51,364 nt of DNA from Acidimicrobiaceae bacterium (lineage in GTDB: Bacteria; Actinomycetota; Acidimicrobiia; Acidimicrobiales; Palsa-688), in contig PMWT01000107.1 in NCBI GenBank assembly GCA_003166025.1, positions 43,810-95,173 on the forward strand, written 5' to 3'. The translations under genes were made by a program, and so were the position numbers. The notes beneath the pieces were generated by a model. The model was given only the letters and a program-made list of their open reading frames with translations. It had not been told where the DNA came from and made no database searches. Positions 6,758 through 15,095 of the stretch are shown here, piece after piece (position 1 is the first letter of the stretch; each line of letters starts with the position of its first letter).

Positions 6758-8710
6758 ATGCCCGCTGAACCGTTCGGCCATGACGGCCCGTCCACGCTCC
6801 GAGCCAGCAGCGGAACGCTCTTGGACCAGGGCGAGCTGAGCCTGCTCCTGGAGAGCATGCACGGGGCCAAAGTCGCAGTGGCCGGAGATTTCTGCCTGGA
6901 CTCCTACTGGCACCTTGACGAGGGGCCAGAAGAAGCCTCGATCGAGACCGGCCTGCCGGTCCGGCGCGTCGTCAGCCAGCGTTACAGCCCGGGTGGGGCC
7001 GGCAACGTCGTCGCCAACCTGGTCGCCCTGGGGGTGGGCGAGGTGCGTGCCATCGGCGTCTACGGAGGGGACCCCTTCGGCCCGGTGCTGGTCAAGCTGC
7101 TCGGCGACCTGGGGGCGGACACCACCGGCATGCTCGAGCTCGGGCCGGACTGGCAAACGCTCGTCTATGCCAAGCCTCACCTGGGACGCGACGAGCAGAG
7201 CCGCTTGGATTTCGGCACCCGGGACGCTCTGGGCGAAGAGCCTCTACGGGCCTTCGAGGCGGCCCTGGGGAGCGCCGCCGCCTGGGCCGACGTGGTGGTA
7301 ATAAACCAGCAGGTGAACAGTTGTTTCGCCAGCGCCGACATAGTGAGCCGGGTCAACGCCGTGATCGCCGCTCACCCCGGCACGACGTTTGTCGTCGACG
7401 CCCGCCTGTCCACGACGCCCTTCGTCGGGGCGGTCCTCAAGCTGAACGTGGCCGAGAGCCTGCGCCGCCTCGGTGGCACCGGTCCGGCGTCGCTGACCGA
7501 CGACCAGGTCATCGACCTGGCCCGTCGTGTCGCCGGCCAAACGGGCCAGCCGTTCTTCATCACCAGAGGCGACCGGGGGGTCGTGGCCGCCGATGGGGAG
7601 GACGTCTATGTGGCCCCGGGCGTGGACGTCGGCCGGGAGGTGGACCCGGTGGGCGCCGGCGACACCGTCGTGGCCGCCATAAGTGCAGTCCTCGCCTGTG
7701 GGGGCACGCCGGCCGTGGCCGCCTACGTGGCCAACATCGCCGCCTCCGTGACCGTGCGCAAACTGCGCACGACGGGCACCGCCAGCCCGGCCGAAGTGCT
7801 CTCGGCGGCCGACGGCACCGATTACATCTACAGTCCCGAACTGGCCGAGGTCCCGGCCCGGGCCCGCTTCTACCCCGGCTCGGAGATCGAGGTAATTGTC
7901 GAGCCCGCGCGCCACGAGCGACCGGCCCACGTGGTCTTCGACTTCGACGGGACTCTGTCGACGCTGCGTGAGGGCTGGGAGCAGATCATGGGACCGGTGA
8001 TGCTCCGGGCCATCCTGGGCGACGCCGCCACCTCTGTCAGCGCCGAGGACTTCGCCACGGTCAGCGCCGCCGCCCGGGACTTCATCGACCGCACCACCGG
8101 GATACAGACCCTGGTCCAGATGCAGGGCCTGGTCCGTCTCGTCCGCCAGTTCGGCTATGTGCCCGAAGCCGACATCCTCGACGAGCGCGGCTACAAGGAG
8201 ATCTACAACACCGAGCTGCTGGAGATGGTCCGGGGGCGCCTGGCCAAGGTCGAGGCCGGACGCCTGGAGCGCACCGACTTCCACATGAAAAATGCCGTAG
8301 CCCTGGTGGAGGCGTTGCGCTCGGCCGGGATGAAGCTCTACCTGGCCAGTGGCACCGACGTGGAAGATGTGCAGGCCGAGGCGGCGGCGCTCGGCTTCGC
8401 AGAGTTCTTCGAAGGCCGGATCTACGGGTCCGTCGGTGACGTCAACGTCGAGGCTAAACGAGTGGTCCTCGACCGCATTTTCCGTGACAACGCCATAGCT
8501 CCCCAAGCCCTGGTGACCATCGGCGACGGACCGGTCGAGATGCGCGAAACGCGCAAGAGAGGAGGGACGGCGGTGGGCGTGTGCAGCGACGAACGGCGGG
8601 GCTTCGGGGCCAACCTGGCCAAACGCCGCCGCCTCATACGCGGGGGCGCCACGCTCCTCCTGCCCGATTTCACCGACCTGCCCACCTTCCTGGCAATCTT
8701 GGGCATATGA
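6758..8710 (+). CDS. PfkB heptose-kinase domain fused to HAD phosphatase
   Basis: A 650-residue two-domain enzyme. Residues about 35-360 are a PfkB/ribokinase fold of the HldE N-terminal type: GDFCLDSYW near 43, SPGGAGNV at 78-84, and catalytic DPVGAGDT at 296-303. Residues about 388-650 are a HAD hydrolase: motif I FDFDGT around 394-399, a helical cap at about 405-505, motif II Ser531, motif III Lys568, motif IV GDGPVE at 589-594. The kinase half would make a heptose 1,7-bisphosphate. The HAD half could then remove the 7-phosphate, the job normally done by GmhB, but GmhB is a capless HAD and this domain has a cap, so that step is inference. ATG 6758 has AGAGGAAG upstream. It leads the heptose operon. 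Confidence 0.85.
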   Translation: MPAEPFGHDGPSTLRASSGTLLDQGELSLLLESMHGAKVAVAGDFCLDSYWHLDEGPEEASIETGLPVRRVVSQRYSPGGAGNVVANLVALGVGEVRAIGVYGGDPFGPVLVKLLGDLGADTTGMLELGPDWQTLVYAKPHLGRDEQSRLDFGTRDALGEEPLRAFEAALGSAAAWADVVVINQQVNSCFASADIVSRVNAVIAAHPGTTFVVDARLSTTPFVGAVLKLNVAESLRRLGGTGPASLTDDQVIDLARRVAGQTGQPFFITRGDRGVVAADGEDVYVAPGVDVGREVDPVGAGDTVVAAISAVLACGGTPAVAAYVANIAASVTVRKLRTTGTASPAEVLSAADGTDYIYSPELAEVPARARFYPGSEIEVIVEPARHERPAHVVFDFDGTLSTLREGWEQIMGPVMLRAILGDAATSVSAEDFATVSAAARDFIDRTTGIQTLVQMQGLVRLVRQFGYVPEADILDERGYKEIYNTELLEMVRGRLAKVEAGRLERTDFHMKNAVALVEALRSAGMKLYLASGTDVEDVQAEAAALGFAEFFEGRIYGSVGDVNVEAKRVVLDRIFRDNAIAPQALVTIGDGPVEMRETRKRGGTAVGVCSDERRGFGANLAKRRRLIRGGATLLLPDFTDLPTFLAILGI

Positions 8711-8715
8711 CTCAA

Positions 8716-8748
8716 CAAGGAGGCCCGGTGGACAAGGAGGCACGGTGG
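8716..8748 (+). repeat. Duplicated Shine-Dalgarno/start segment
   Basis: CAAGGAGGCCCGGTGG (8716-8731) and CAAGGAGGCACGGTGG (8733-8748) are 15/16 identical, 17 bases apart. Each carries AAGGAGG plus a GTG. The second GTG (8745) starts the nucleotidyltransferase. The first, and an ATG at 8707, lie in a 15-codon frame that stops at 8754 inside that gene. Confidence 0.75.
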
Positions 8749-9254
8749 CCCTGACGATCGGCCAGATGCTGACAATCGAAGAAATGCGCCAGGAGCGCCA
8801 GCGCCTGGCGGCGGCGTCCAAGAGCCTGGTGTTCACCAACGGGTGCTTCGACATCCTGCACACCGGTCACGTCACCTACCTGGAGTTCGCCCGGGACCAG
8901 GGCGACGCGCTCGTGATCGGCCTGAACAGCGACGAGTCCGTGCGCCGCAACAAGGGCCCGCTCCGGCCCATAAATTCGCAGGAGGACCGCGGGCGCGTGC
9001 TGGCCAGCCTGCGGGCGGTCGACTACGTGGTGGTCTTCGACGATGACGAGCCCCGTCCCATCATCGAGAAGATCCTCCCCGACGTCCTGGTCAAAGGGCG
9101 CGATTGGGCTCATTATGTAAGCGGGCGCGACGTGGTCGAGGCGCATGGCGGAAAAGTCGTCCTGGCCGACCTCGTCGAAGGCCGGTCGACGACGAGCACC
9201 ATCGAGCGCGTCGTCGCCGCCTACGGCCCCCAAGCCGCCCGGGGGGCCCCATGA
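8745..9254 (+). CDS. hldC: Heptose-1-phosphate nucleotidyltransferase (HldE C-domain type)
   Basis: A 169-residue stand-alone cytidylyltransferase-like enzyme matching the C-terminal half of HldE (RfaE2). It would join heptose 1-phosphate to a nucleotide, usually ADP. TNGCFDILHTGH (31-42) carries the HxGH nucleotide-binding motif; VLVKGRDW and GRSTTSTI match the conserved end of the family. GTG 8745 is set by AAGGAGG five bases upstream. Its stop overlaps the epimerase ATG. In E. coli this domain is fused to the kinase. Here it is separate, and the kinase has instead gained a HAD domain. Confidence 0.88.
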   Translation: MALTIGQMLTIEEMRQERQRLAAASKSLVFTNGCFDILHTGHVTYLEFARDQGDALVIGLNSDESVRRNKGPLRPINSQEDRGRVLASLRAVDYVVVFDDDEPRPIIEKILPDVLVKGRDWAHYVSGRDVVEAHGGKVVLADLVEGRSTTSTIERVVAAYGPQAARGAP

Positions 9255-10225
9255 CCGAGAGGGTAATCGTCACAGGAGCGGCGGGCTTCATAGGACGCAA
9301 CGTGGTGGCCGAGCTCAACCGCCGCGGCCCAGTCGAGCTCATTCTGGTGGACGACCTGGGGACGGGCGAGAAGTGGAGGAACCTGGTCGGCCTGCGCTTC
9401 GAGGACATCCTGGCGCCCTCCGACCTGTGGGGCTGGCTGGCCGGCCGGGCGCAGGGCCACGTCAACGCCATCGTCCATCTCGGCGCCTGCAGCTCGACGA
9501 CCGAGACGGACGCCGAGTACCTGGCCAACAACAACTACCGCTACACCCGCCGGCTGTGCGAATGGGCGCTGGCTAATTCCAGCCGGTTCATTTACGCCTC
9601 GAGCGCGGCCACATATGGCGACGGGTCGGCGGGTTTCAGCGATGATGACGGCGTCACCGAGAGCCTGGCGCCGCTCAACATGTACGGCTACTCCAAGCAT
9701 ATTTTCGACCTGTGGGCGCTGCACAACCGGCTCTTCGAGCGGATCGTGGGCCTCAAGTACTTCAACGTCTTCGGTCCGTACGAAGACCACAAGGCCGACA
9801 TGCGCTCAGTGGTCGTTAAGGCGTACGACGAAATCGGCCGGACGGGCCAGCTATCGCTGTTCAAGTCATATCGCGACGGGATAGCCGACGGTGAGCAGCG
9901 CCGCGATTTCATATTTGTGGGCGACGCCGTCGACGTCACGCTCCACTTCCTGGCCGAGGGTACGGCGTCGGGCCTGTTCAACTGCGGCACGGGGGTGGCC
10001 AGGACATGGCTTGACCTCGGCCGGGCCGTGTTCGCCAGCTTGGGACGGGCACCCGACATCAGGTTCGTCGACATGCCTGAGCAGATCCGGGAGAAATACC
10101 AGTATTTCACCCAGGCCGAGATGGGCAAACTGCGGGCCGCGGGCTATAGCGCGCCCTTCCGGTCCCTCGAAGAAGGGGTCGACGAGTACGTTCGTGGGTA
10201 CTTGGCCAAAAGGGGGGCACGGTGA
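9251..10225 (+). CDS. hldD: ADP-glyceromanno-heptose 6-epimerase-like SDR
   Basis: A 324-residue extended short-chain dehydrogenase. The NAD(P)-binding motif is VTGAAGFIGRNVV; ASSAATYGDG carries the active-site Ser/Thr region and YGYSKHIFD the Tyr-Lys pair. FNVFGPYEDHKADMRSVVVK and DFIFVGDAVDV closely match the HldD (RfaD) pattern. It would invert C6 of a nucleotide-activated heptose. ATG 9251 overlaps the previous stop (ATGA), and its own end overlaps the isomerase start. A related nucleotide-sugar epimerase remains possible, but position between hldC-like and gmhA-like genes strongly supports HldD. Confidence 0.85.
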   Translation: MTERVIVTGAAGFIGRNVVAELNRRGPVELILVDDLGTGEKWRNLVGLRFEDILAPSDLWGWLAGRAQGHVNAIVHLGACSSTTETDAEYLANNNYRYTRRLCEWALANSSRFIYASSAATYGDGSAGFSDDDGVTESLAPLNMYGYSKHIFDLWALHNRLFERIVGLKYFNVFGPYEDHKADMRSVVVKAYDEIGRTGQLSLFKSYRDGIADGEQRRDFIFVGDAVDVTLHFLAEGTASGLFNCGTGVARTWLDLGRAVFASLGRAPDIRFVDMPEQIREKYQYFTQAEMGKLRAAGYSAPFRSLEEGVDEYVRGYLAKRGAR

Positions 10226-10884
10226 TGGACAGCACGTCTCTTCCCGAAGCAGAGGTGTTCGCCCATCTGCTTTCCCGCTACCCGGCCCTGCGCCCGGTGG
10301 AGAGCGACATCGTCGCCGCCTTCGAGCTCCTGGCGTCCAGCTTCGGGGGGGGCGGCAAGGTGCTCGTGTGTGGCAACGGCGGGAGCGCGGCGGATGCCGA
10401 GCACATCGTGGGAGAGCTCATGAAGACCATGTCCCGCTCCCGGCGGCTGGCGGAGCCCGAGCGCCAGGCCTTCCAGGGCAAGGTGCCCGGTGCCGACGGC
10501 GTCTACCTCTCCGACCACTTGGAAGGCGCCCTGCCCACCATTGCTCTCGGCGCCCACTCGTCCCTGGCCACGGCTATTCAAAACGACACCGCCGGTGACA
10601 TGGTGTTCGCTCAACAGGTCTACGGGTACGGGCGGCCAGGGGACGTGCTGTGGGCCTTCTCCACTTCCGGCCGCTCGCGCAACGTGGTCCTGGCCGCCAC
10701 CACAGCCAGGGCCGGGGGGATGAAGGTCCTGGCCTTCACCGGGGAGATGGACGGCCCCCTAGGCCAGATCGCCAGTGTGGCCGTCAGAGCCCCGGCTTCG
10801 AGCACACCCGAGGTCCAGGAGTTCCACCTGCCTATTTACCACGCCCTGTGCGAAGCGCTCGAGCAACGCTTCTTCCCTCGATGA
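10222..10884 (+). CDS. gmhA: Sedoheptulose-7-phosphate isomerase (GmhA-like SIS protein)
   Basis: A 220-residue SIS-domain protein. CGNGGSAADAEHIVGELM is the hallmark of GmhA, and FSTSGRSRNVV is the second phosphosugar-binding loop; the C-terminal EVQEFHLPIYHALCEALE supplies the His-containing active-site helix. It would convert sedoheptulose 7-phosphate to heptose 7-phosphate, the first pathway step. It is somewhat longer than the usual 190-200 residues because of a segment around 75-100. Start may be GTG 10222 or ATG 10225; GTG overlaps the hldD stop. Confidence 0.87.
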   Translation: MMDSTSLPEAEVFAHLLSRYPALRPVESDIVAAFELLASSFGGGGKVLVCGNGGSAADAEHIVGELMKTMSRSRRLAEPERQAFQGKVPGADGVYLSDHLEGALPTIALGAHSSLATAIQNDTAGDMVFAQQVYGYGRPGDVLWAFSTSGRSRNVVLAATTARAGGMKVLAFTGEMDGPLGQIASVAVRAPASSTPEVQEFHLPIYHALCEALEQRFFPR

Positions 10885-10942
10885 GGCCAGGCCCGCTCGC
10901 GCGGTGCCGAGAGTGGCACCGCGGTCACGACGGAGGTTGAAG

Positions 10943-11995
10943 ATGCGTTCTATTGAGCGTGTACGCGGGGCCGTGGCCGGCAAACCGGTAGACCATCTGC
11001 CGGCCCAGCCTATGGCAATGATGTTTTCCGCCCGGCATTCCGGGGCCCTGTACATCGATTACACCAACAGCGCCAAGACGTTGGCCGAATGCCAGCTCAA
11101 GATGGTCAGGGATTTCGGGGTCGACTGCGTCCTGATGTGCTCGGACCCGGCTCGCGAGGTGATCGACATCGCCGGCGAGGGCAGCGTGAAGTGGTTCGAG
11201 GACCAGGGACCGGTGATAAACGAAGAACGGGCGGCTTTGCTCGACAAAGCCCGGCTTAGGGAGTGGACGGTGCCCGACCCACACCGCGAGGGAAGGATGC
11301 ACGACCGGATCCGGTCTATCGAGATCTGCCTCGAAGAACTGGCCGGTGAGACGTCCATCGTGGGTTGGGTCGAAGGCCCGCTGGCCCTGGCCCAGGAGTT
11401 GCGCGGGCTCAACCGGATCATGACCGACGTACTGGACGACCCGGCCTTCGTCCGCGACTTGATGGACTTCACCTCCGAAGTGGCCATCGTGTACGCCGCC
11501 GCCCAGATCGAAGCCGGAGCCGACACGATCGGTATGAGCGACGCCGCCGCCAGCATGATAGGCCCCCGGCATTACCGGGACCTCGTCCAGCCCTGGCAAC
11601 GGCGTGTCTTTCAATCCGTCCGCGACGCCCACCCCGAGGTCCTCCTGCGCCAGCACATGTGCGGCAACGTCGACGCGCTCATCTCGCAAATGGCGTCGCT
11701 GCCGGTGGACATCTACGAGATCGACTTCCCGGCCAACCTGACCGCAGCCAGAGCGGGGCTGGGGCCCAACCGGGCGATCATGGGCAACGTGTCGACGATC
11801 ACGGACATGCTCACCGGGACGCCCACCGACGTCGAGGCGGCGTGCCAAAGATGTCATGAGACGTGCGGCCCGTACCACGTCGTCGGCGCCGGGTGCGAGC
11901 TGTCGCCGTTCACCCCACCCGAAAACCTCCACGCCATGGTCCGTTACGCCGCCGAGCACGCGCCAGGGCCGGTTGCTGTCGGCTCGGCGCCGTGA
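10943..11995 (+). CDS. Uroporphyrinogen-decarboxylase-like (MtaA/MtbA-type) methyltransferase
   Basis: A 350-residue TIM-barrel protein of the uroporphyrinogen decarboxylase superfamily. It keeps an H-x-C zinc site (RQHMCGNVDALI) and a later Cys in VGAGCELSPFTPPENL, the pattern of MtaA/MtbA corrinoid:thiol methyltransferases rather than of true HemE. Substrate is unknown. ATG 10943 has GGAGG six bases upstream. It follows gmhA by 58 bases on the same strand, and its stop overlaps the next gene. Cobalamin use would fit the B12-binding regulator a few kb away, but that link is only inference. Confidence 0.75.
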   Translation: MRSIERVRGAVAGKPVDHLPAQPMAMMFSARHSGALYIDYTNSAKTLAECQLKMVRDFGVDCVLMCSDPAREVIDIAGEGSVKWFEDQGPVINEERAALLDKARLREWTVPDPHREGRMHDRIRSIEICLEELAGETSIVGWVEGPLALAQELRGLNRIMTDVLDDPAFVRDLMDFTSEVAIVYAAAQIEAGADTIGMSDAAASMIGPRHYRDLVQPWQRRVFQSVRDAHPEVLLRQHMCGNVDALISQMASLPVDIYEIDFPANLTAARAGLGPNRAIMGNVSTITDMLTGTPTDVEAACQRCHETCGPYHVVGAGCELSPFTPPENLHAMVRYAAEHAPGPVAVGSAP

Positions 11996-12468
11996 CCTCC
12001 GGCCCCGTCCCTACGCCGCGCCAGGTCAGCAACGCCTTTCACGAAGAGCTGCACCCCGGCCAGCAGTCGGCGTTCATCAGCTGGCTGGCGTTCACCATCA
12101 CGTTTATCACGGTGCGCGTGATCACCCACAAGATAAGAGCGGGCAAGGGCCGGCTGCACAACGTGAGTGTGGGCGGGGTCCACCTCCACCACTACATGTG
12201 GGGCATCCTGACCGTCAGCACCGTCGGCGGCGTGGCCCTCCGCGGGGAGGACCGGCTGCGTCGTCACCCCCTGGTGGCGACGGCCTATGGCGCCGGCTTG
12301 GCCTTGATCGTGGACGAGTTCGCCCTGTTGCTGGACCTGAGCGACGTCTACTGGGCCAAGCAGGGACGCCAGTCAGTGGACCTGGCCGTCGGGCTCATCT
12401 CCACCACCGGGACCGTGCTCGTAGGCATGCCTGTAATACGGAGGCTACGCCGCGAGGGCAAGGGCTAA
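11992..12468 (+). CDS. Small integral membrane protein with HLHH motif
   Basis: A 158-residue protein with about four hydrophobic segments: around SWLAFTITFITVRVI, YMWGILTVSTVGGVAL, TAYGAGLALIVDEFALLL and LAVGLISTTGTVLVGM. The sequence GGVHLHHYMWG clusters three His residues, suggesting metal or heme contact, together with the acidic DEF in the next segment. GTG 11992 overlaps the stop of the methyltransferase (GTGA), so they are probably translationally coupled. I recognise no named family, and no function is assigned. Confidence 0.7.
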   Translation: MTSGPVPTPRQVSNAFHEELHPGQQSAFISWLAFTITFITVRVITHKIRAGKGRLHNVSVGGVHLHHYMWGILTVSTVGGVALRGEDRLRRHPLVATAYGAGLALIVDEFALLLDLSDVYWAKQGRQSVDLAVGLISTTGTVLVGMPVIRRLRREGKG

Positions 12469-12517
12469 CGCCGGTGGGGCTGCTGAGCCCTCCAGCAAAC
12501 TTCCACGCCATGCGTGA

Positions 12518-14248
12518 CTAATGCGAGTCTCGCGGCACGGCGTCTCCGCGAGCGCCCAGTAGGAAGTCGAAGTCCGCTCCCCCGTCGGCCTGCAGCACGT
12601 GTTCGACGTACAACCAGGTGTAACCGGACCGCGCCTTGGGGGCGGGCGGCGACCACGCGGAACGGCGGCGCGCCAATTCCTCGTCGGCCACGTCGAGATG
12701 GAGCGACCGCGCCGCCACGTCCAGGTCGATCATGTCCCCCGTCTCGACCAGCGCCAGCGGCCCTCCCAGCGCCGCTTCGGGCGCGATATGGAGGACGACC
12801 GTCCCGAAACCGGTGCCGCTCATACGGCCGTCGCAGATCCGCACCATGTCCGTCACGCCTTTTTTCAACAGCTTGGCCGGCAGGGTCACGTTAGAGACTT
12901 CGGGCATGCCCGGGTAGCCTTTGGGGCCGGCGTAGCGGACCACGATGACGTCGCCGGCCTCGACGTCGAAGTCGTCGTCGTCGCAAACGGCGTAGTACGC
13001 CTCGGGCGAATCAAAGACCAGCGCCCTGCCTCTGTGCTTCATCAGCTCGGGCGAAGCCGCGGACTGCTTGATCACCGCACCGTCGGGACAAAGGTTCCCC
13101 CGGAGCACGGCCGTACCCCGGTCCGGTGGCGTGAACGGCTCGCTGACGGTGCGGACCACTTCGCGGTCCCAGCAGACCGCGTCGGCCACATTGTCGCCGA
13201 TGCTCTGGCCCGTGACCGTCATCTGCGCGCCGTTGAGCATGCCTGCTTCGGCGAGTTCACGCAGCACGACAGGGAGGCCCCCGGCGTAGCAAAAATCCTC
13301 CATCAGGTACCGCCCCGACGGCAACAGGTCGACAAGGGTCGGCACCGGGCGAGCCAGCTCGTCGAAATCGTCCAGCGAGAGGGCGAGACCGAGACGGCCG
13401 GCAATGGCCGTGAGATGGATGATGGCGTTAGTCGACCCTCCGATGGCGGTGTTGGCCCGGATGGCGTTTTCGAAGGCCGGCCGCTGCATTATCTGGTCGG
13501 GGCGGAGATCCTCGATGACCATCGCCACGATGCGCGACCCTGCTTCCTGAGCCGTCTCATAGCGCCGGGCATCGGACGCCGGCCAGGTCGCGGATCCGGG
13601 CAGCTGCATGCCGAGGGCTTCGGCCATGCACGCCATCGTTGAAGCCGTTCCCATGGTCATGCAATGGCCGTCGGACCTCGACATGCAGCCCTCGGCCATA
13701 TTGAGCTCTTCCTGAGTCATGCGACCGGCCTTCATCTCGGCCACGAACTGCCAGAGATGGGTGCCCGAGCCGATATCGCGTCCCCGGAACTTCCCATTGA
13801 GCATGGGCCCGCCGGTCACCATGATGGCGGGCAGGTTGACACTGGCGGCCGCCATCAGGAGGCCCGGCGTCGTTTTGTCGCAGCCGGACAGCAGCACGAC
13901 CCCATCAAGGGGGTTGGCCCGCATCAGTTCTTCCGCCTCCATGGCAAGAAGGTTGCGGTAGAGCATCGCCGTGGGCCTCATGAGGGTCTCGCCCGTGGAG
14001 AGGGTTGGGAACTCGAGCGGGAAGCCGCCGGCTTGCCAGACCCCGCGCTTGACCGCGTCCGCCACCCGGTGCAGGTGGGCGTTGCACGGCGTGAGCTCCG
14101 ACCAGGTCGAGGCGATGCCGATAACGGGGCGGCCGTCGAAGACCTTTGGGCCGTACCCCTGGTTGCGCACCCAAGACCGGTAGACCATGCCCGAGCGCCC
14201 CTCGGCGCCGAACCAGGCTTGACTACGACGACCCTCGCCCGAGCTCAC
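12518..14248 (-). CDS. Sugar-acid dehydratase of the IlvD/Edd family
   Basis: A 576-residue Fe-S dehydratase. Cluster and active-site positions visible are Cys55 (TPCNAH), Cys123 in SGCDKTTP, and Cys188/Cys196 in GCMSRSDGHCMTMGTAST. The N-terminus (WFGAEGRSGMVYRSWVRNQG) and the phrase FDGRPVIGIASTWSELTPC fit the pentonate/hexonate dehydratase branch (L-arabonate or D-xylonate type), not branched-chain IlvD. GTG 14248 is chosen because GGAGG lies six bases upstream, and the length then matches the family. It should dehydrate an aldonic acid to a 2-keto-3-deoxy acid. It is convergent with the heptose operon and divergent from the DUF2461 gene. Confidence 0.87.
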   Translation of the reverse strand: MSSGEGRRSQAWFGAEGRSGMVYRSWVRNQGYGPKVFDGRPVIGIASTWSELTPCNAHLHRVADAVKRGVWQAGGFPLEFPTLSTGETLMRPTAMLYRNLLAMEAEELMRANPLDGVVLLSGCDKTTPGLLMAAASVNLPAIMVTGGPMLNGKFRGRDIGSGTHLWQFVAEMKAGRMTQEELNMAEGCMSRSDGHCMTMGTASTMACMAEALGMQLPGSATWPASDARRYETAQEAGSRIVAMVIEDLRPDQIMQRPAFENAIRANTAIGGSTNAIIHLTAIAGRLGLALSLDDFDELARPVPTLVDLLPSGRYLMEDFCYAGGLPVVLRELAEAGMLNGAQMTVTGQSIGDNVADAVCWDREVVRTVSEPFTPPDRGTAVLRGNLCPDGAVIKQSAASPELMKHRGRALVFDSPEAYYAVCDDDDFDVEAGDVIVVRYAGPKGYPGMPEVSNVTLPAKLLKKGVTDMVRICDGRMSGTGFGTVVLHIAPEAALGGPLALVETGDMIDLDVAARSLHLDVADEELARRRSAWSPPAPKARSGYTWLYVEHVLQADGGADFDFLLGARGDAVPRDSH

Positions 14249-14402
14249 ATCCGACCTCCGTTGACCATGCCGGTCCTTACCAATCAGGCCCGTTCTGACC
14301 AGTACAGCCGCTGCCGTCCCCGGCCGCCAACCGCGGCGCTGTCGGTGCGCCGTGGCCGCGCCAGTTTGGGCCCTTCCCCTCCACCTAACTATCGTTTGGC
14401 GC

Positions 14403-15044
14403 GTGGGTTTCCGGGGCTGGGGCGCAGACGCCATCGACTTTTATGACGGGCTGGAGGAGGACAATTCCCGGGGCTACTGGCTGGCCCACAAAGCCACCTA
14501 CGACCAGGCCGTGCGTCGGCCCATGGAAGAGCTGCTGGTCGAGCTGGCGGACCGGTGCGGCACCGGCCGCATCTTCAGGCCCAATCGCGACGTGCGCTTC
14601 AGCGCGGATAAGTCGCCCTACAAGACGACCATCGCCGCCGCCCTGGACAATGGCGGGTACGTCCAGTTTTCCGCCGCCGGCCTGGCCGCCGGTCGGGGGA
14701 TGTACATGATGACGCCCGACCAGCTCCAGCGCTACCGCGAGGCTCTGGCCGCCGAACCGTCCGGAGCAGACCTGGTACGGACAGCCGCCGTTATCAGGCA
14801 GGCGGGCATAGAACTCACGGCGCACGACCGCCTGAAAACGGCCCCCAAGGGCTACCCGAAGGACCACCCCCGCATCGACCTGCTGTGCCTGAAAGGCCTC
14901 GTCGCCTGGAAGCAGTGGCCGGCCGCAGCGTGGCTCGCCACTCCCAAAGCCAAGGCACATGTGGTCGAGTTCTTCGTTCGGACCGACCCGTTGCAGGACT
15001 GGCTGACAGCCCACGTAGGACCGAGCTCAGTCGCCGTTGGGTGA
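14403..15044 (+). CDS. DUF2461 (TIGR02453-type) protein
   Basis: A 213-residue cytosolic protein of the DUF2461 family, whose biochemical role is not established. Typical segments are visible: IDFYDGLEEDNSRGYWLAHK at the start, then FRPNRDVRFSADKSPYKT, then the KGYPKDHPRIDLLCLKGLVAWK block. GTG 14403 has no Shine-Dalgarno. A TATCGT hexamer (14390-14395) ends seven bases before it, so the mRNA may be leaderless. It is divergent from the dehydratase gene; the ADH gene beyond it points the other way. Confidence 0.8.
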   Translation: MGFRGWGADAIDFYDGLEEDNSRGYWLAHKATYDQAVRRPMEELLVELADRCGTGRIFRPNRDVRFSADKSPYKTTIAAALDNGGYVQFSAAGLAAGRGMYMMTPDQLQRYREALAAEPSGADLVRTAAVIRQAGIELTAHDRLKTAPKGYPKDHPRIDLLCLKGLVAWKQWPAAAWLATPKAKAHVVEFFVRTDPLQDWLTAHVGPSSVAVG

Positions 15045-15095
15045 CCCCCGCCCCGCCGTGGGCTCGTCCCGGCGTCGGCACCCTCGTCGAGGCCG

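Noticed and set aside
7244..8863. Long open frame on the minus strand across the kinase-HAD gene.
   Set aside because: It is antisense to a gene with clear motifs, its product has no recognisable domain and is Gly/Arg/His-rich as expected from GC-biased shadows.
10943..11995. Assignment as uroporphyrinogen decarboxylase HemE.
   Set aside because: The H-x-C...C zinc motif fits corrinoid methyltransferases, and no other heme genes are adjacent.
12599..13642. Long plus-strand open frame over the sugar-acid dehydratase.
   Set aside because: Antisense to an Fe-S dehydratase with all cysteine motifs; no domain of its own.
12518..14248. Assignment as branched-chain dihydroxy-acid dehydratase IlvD.
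   Set aside because: The N-terminal motifs fit the sugar-acid dehydratase branch, and no ilv genes are near.
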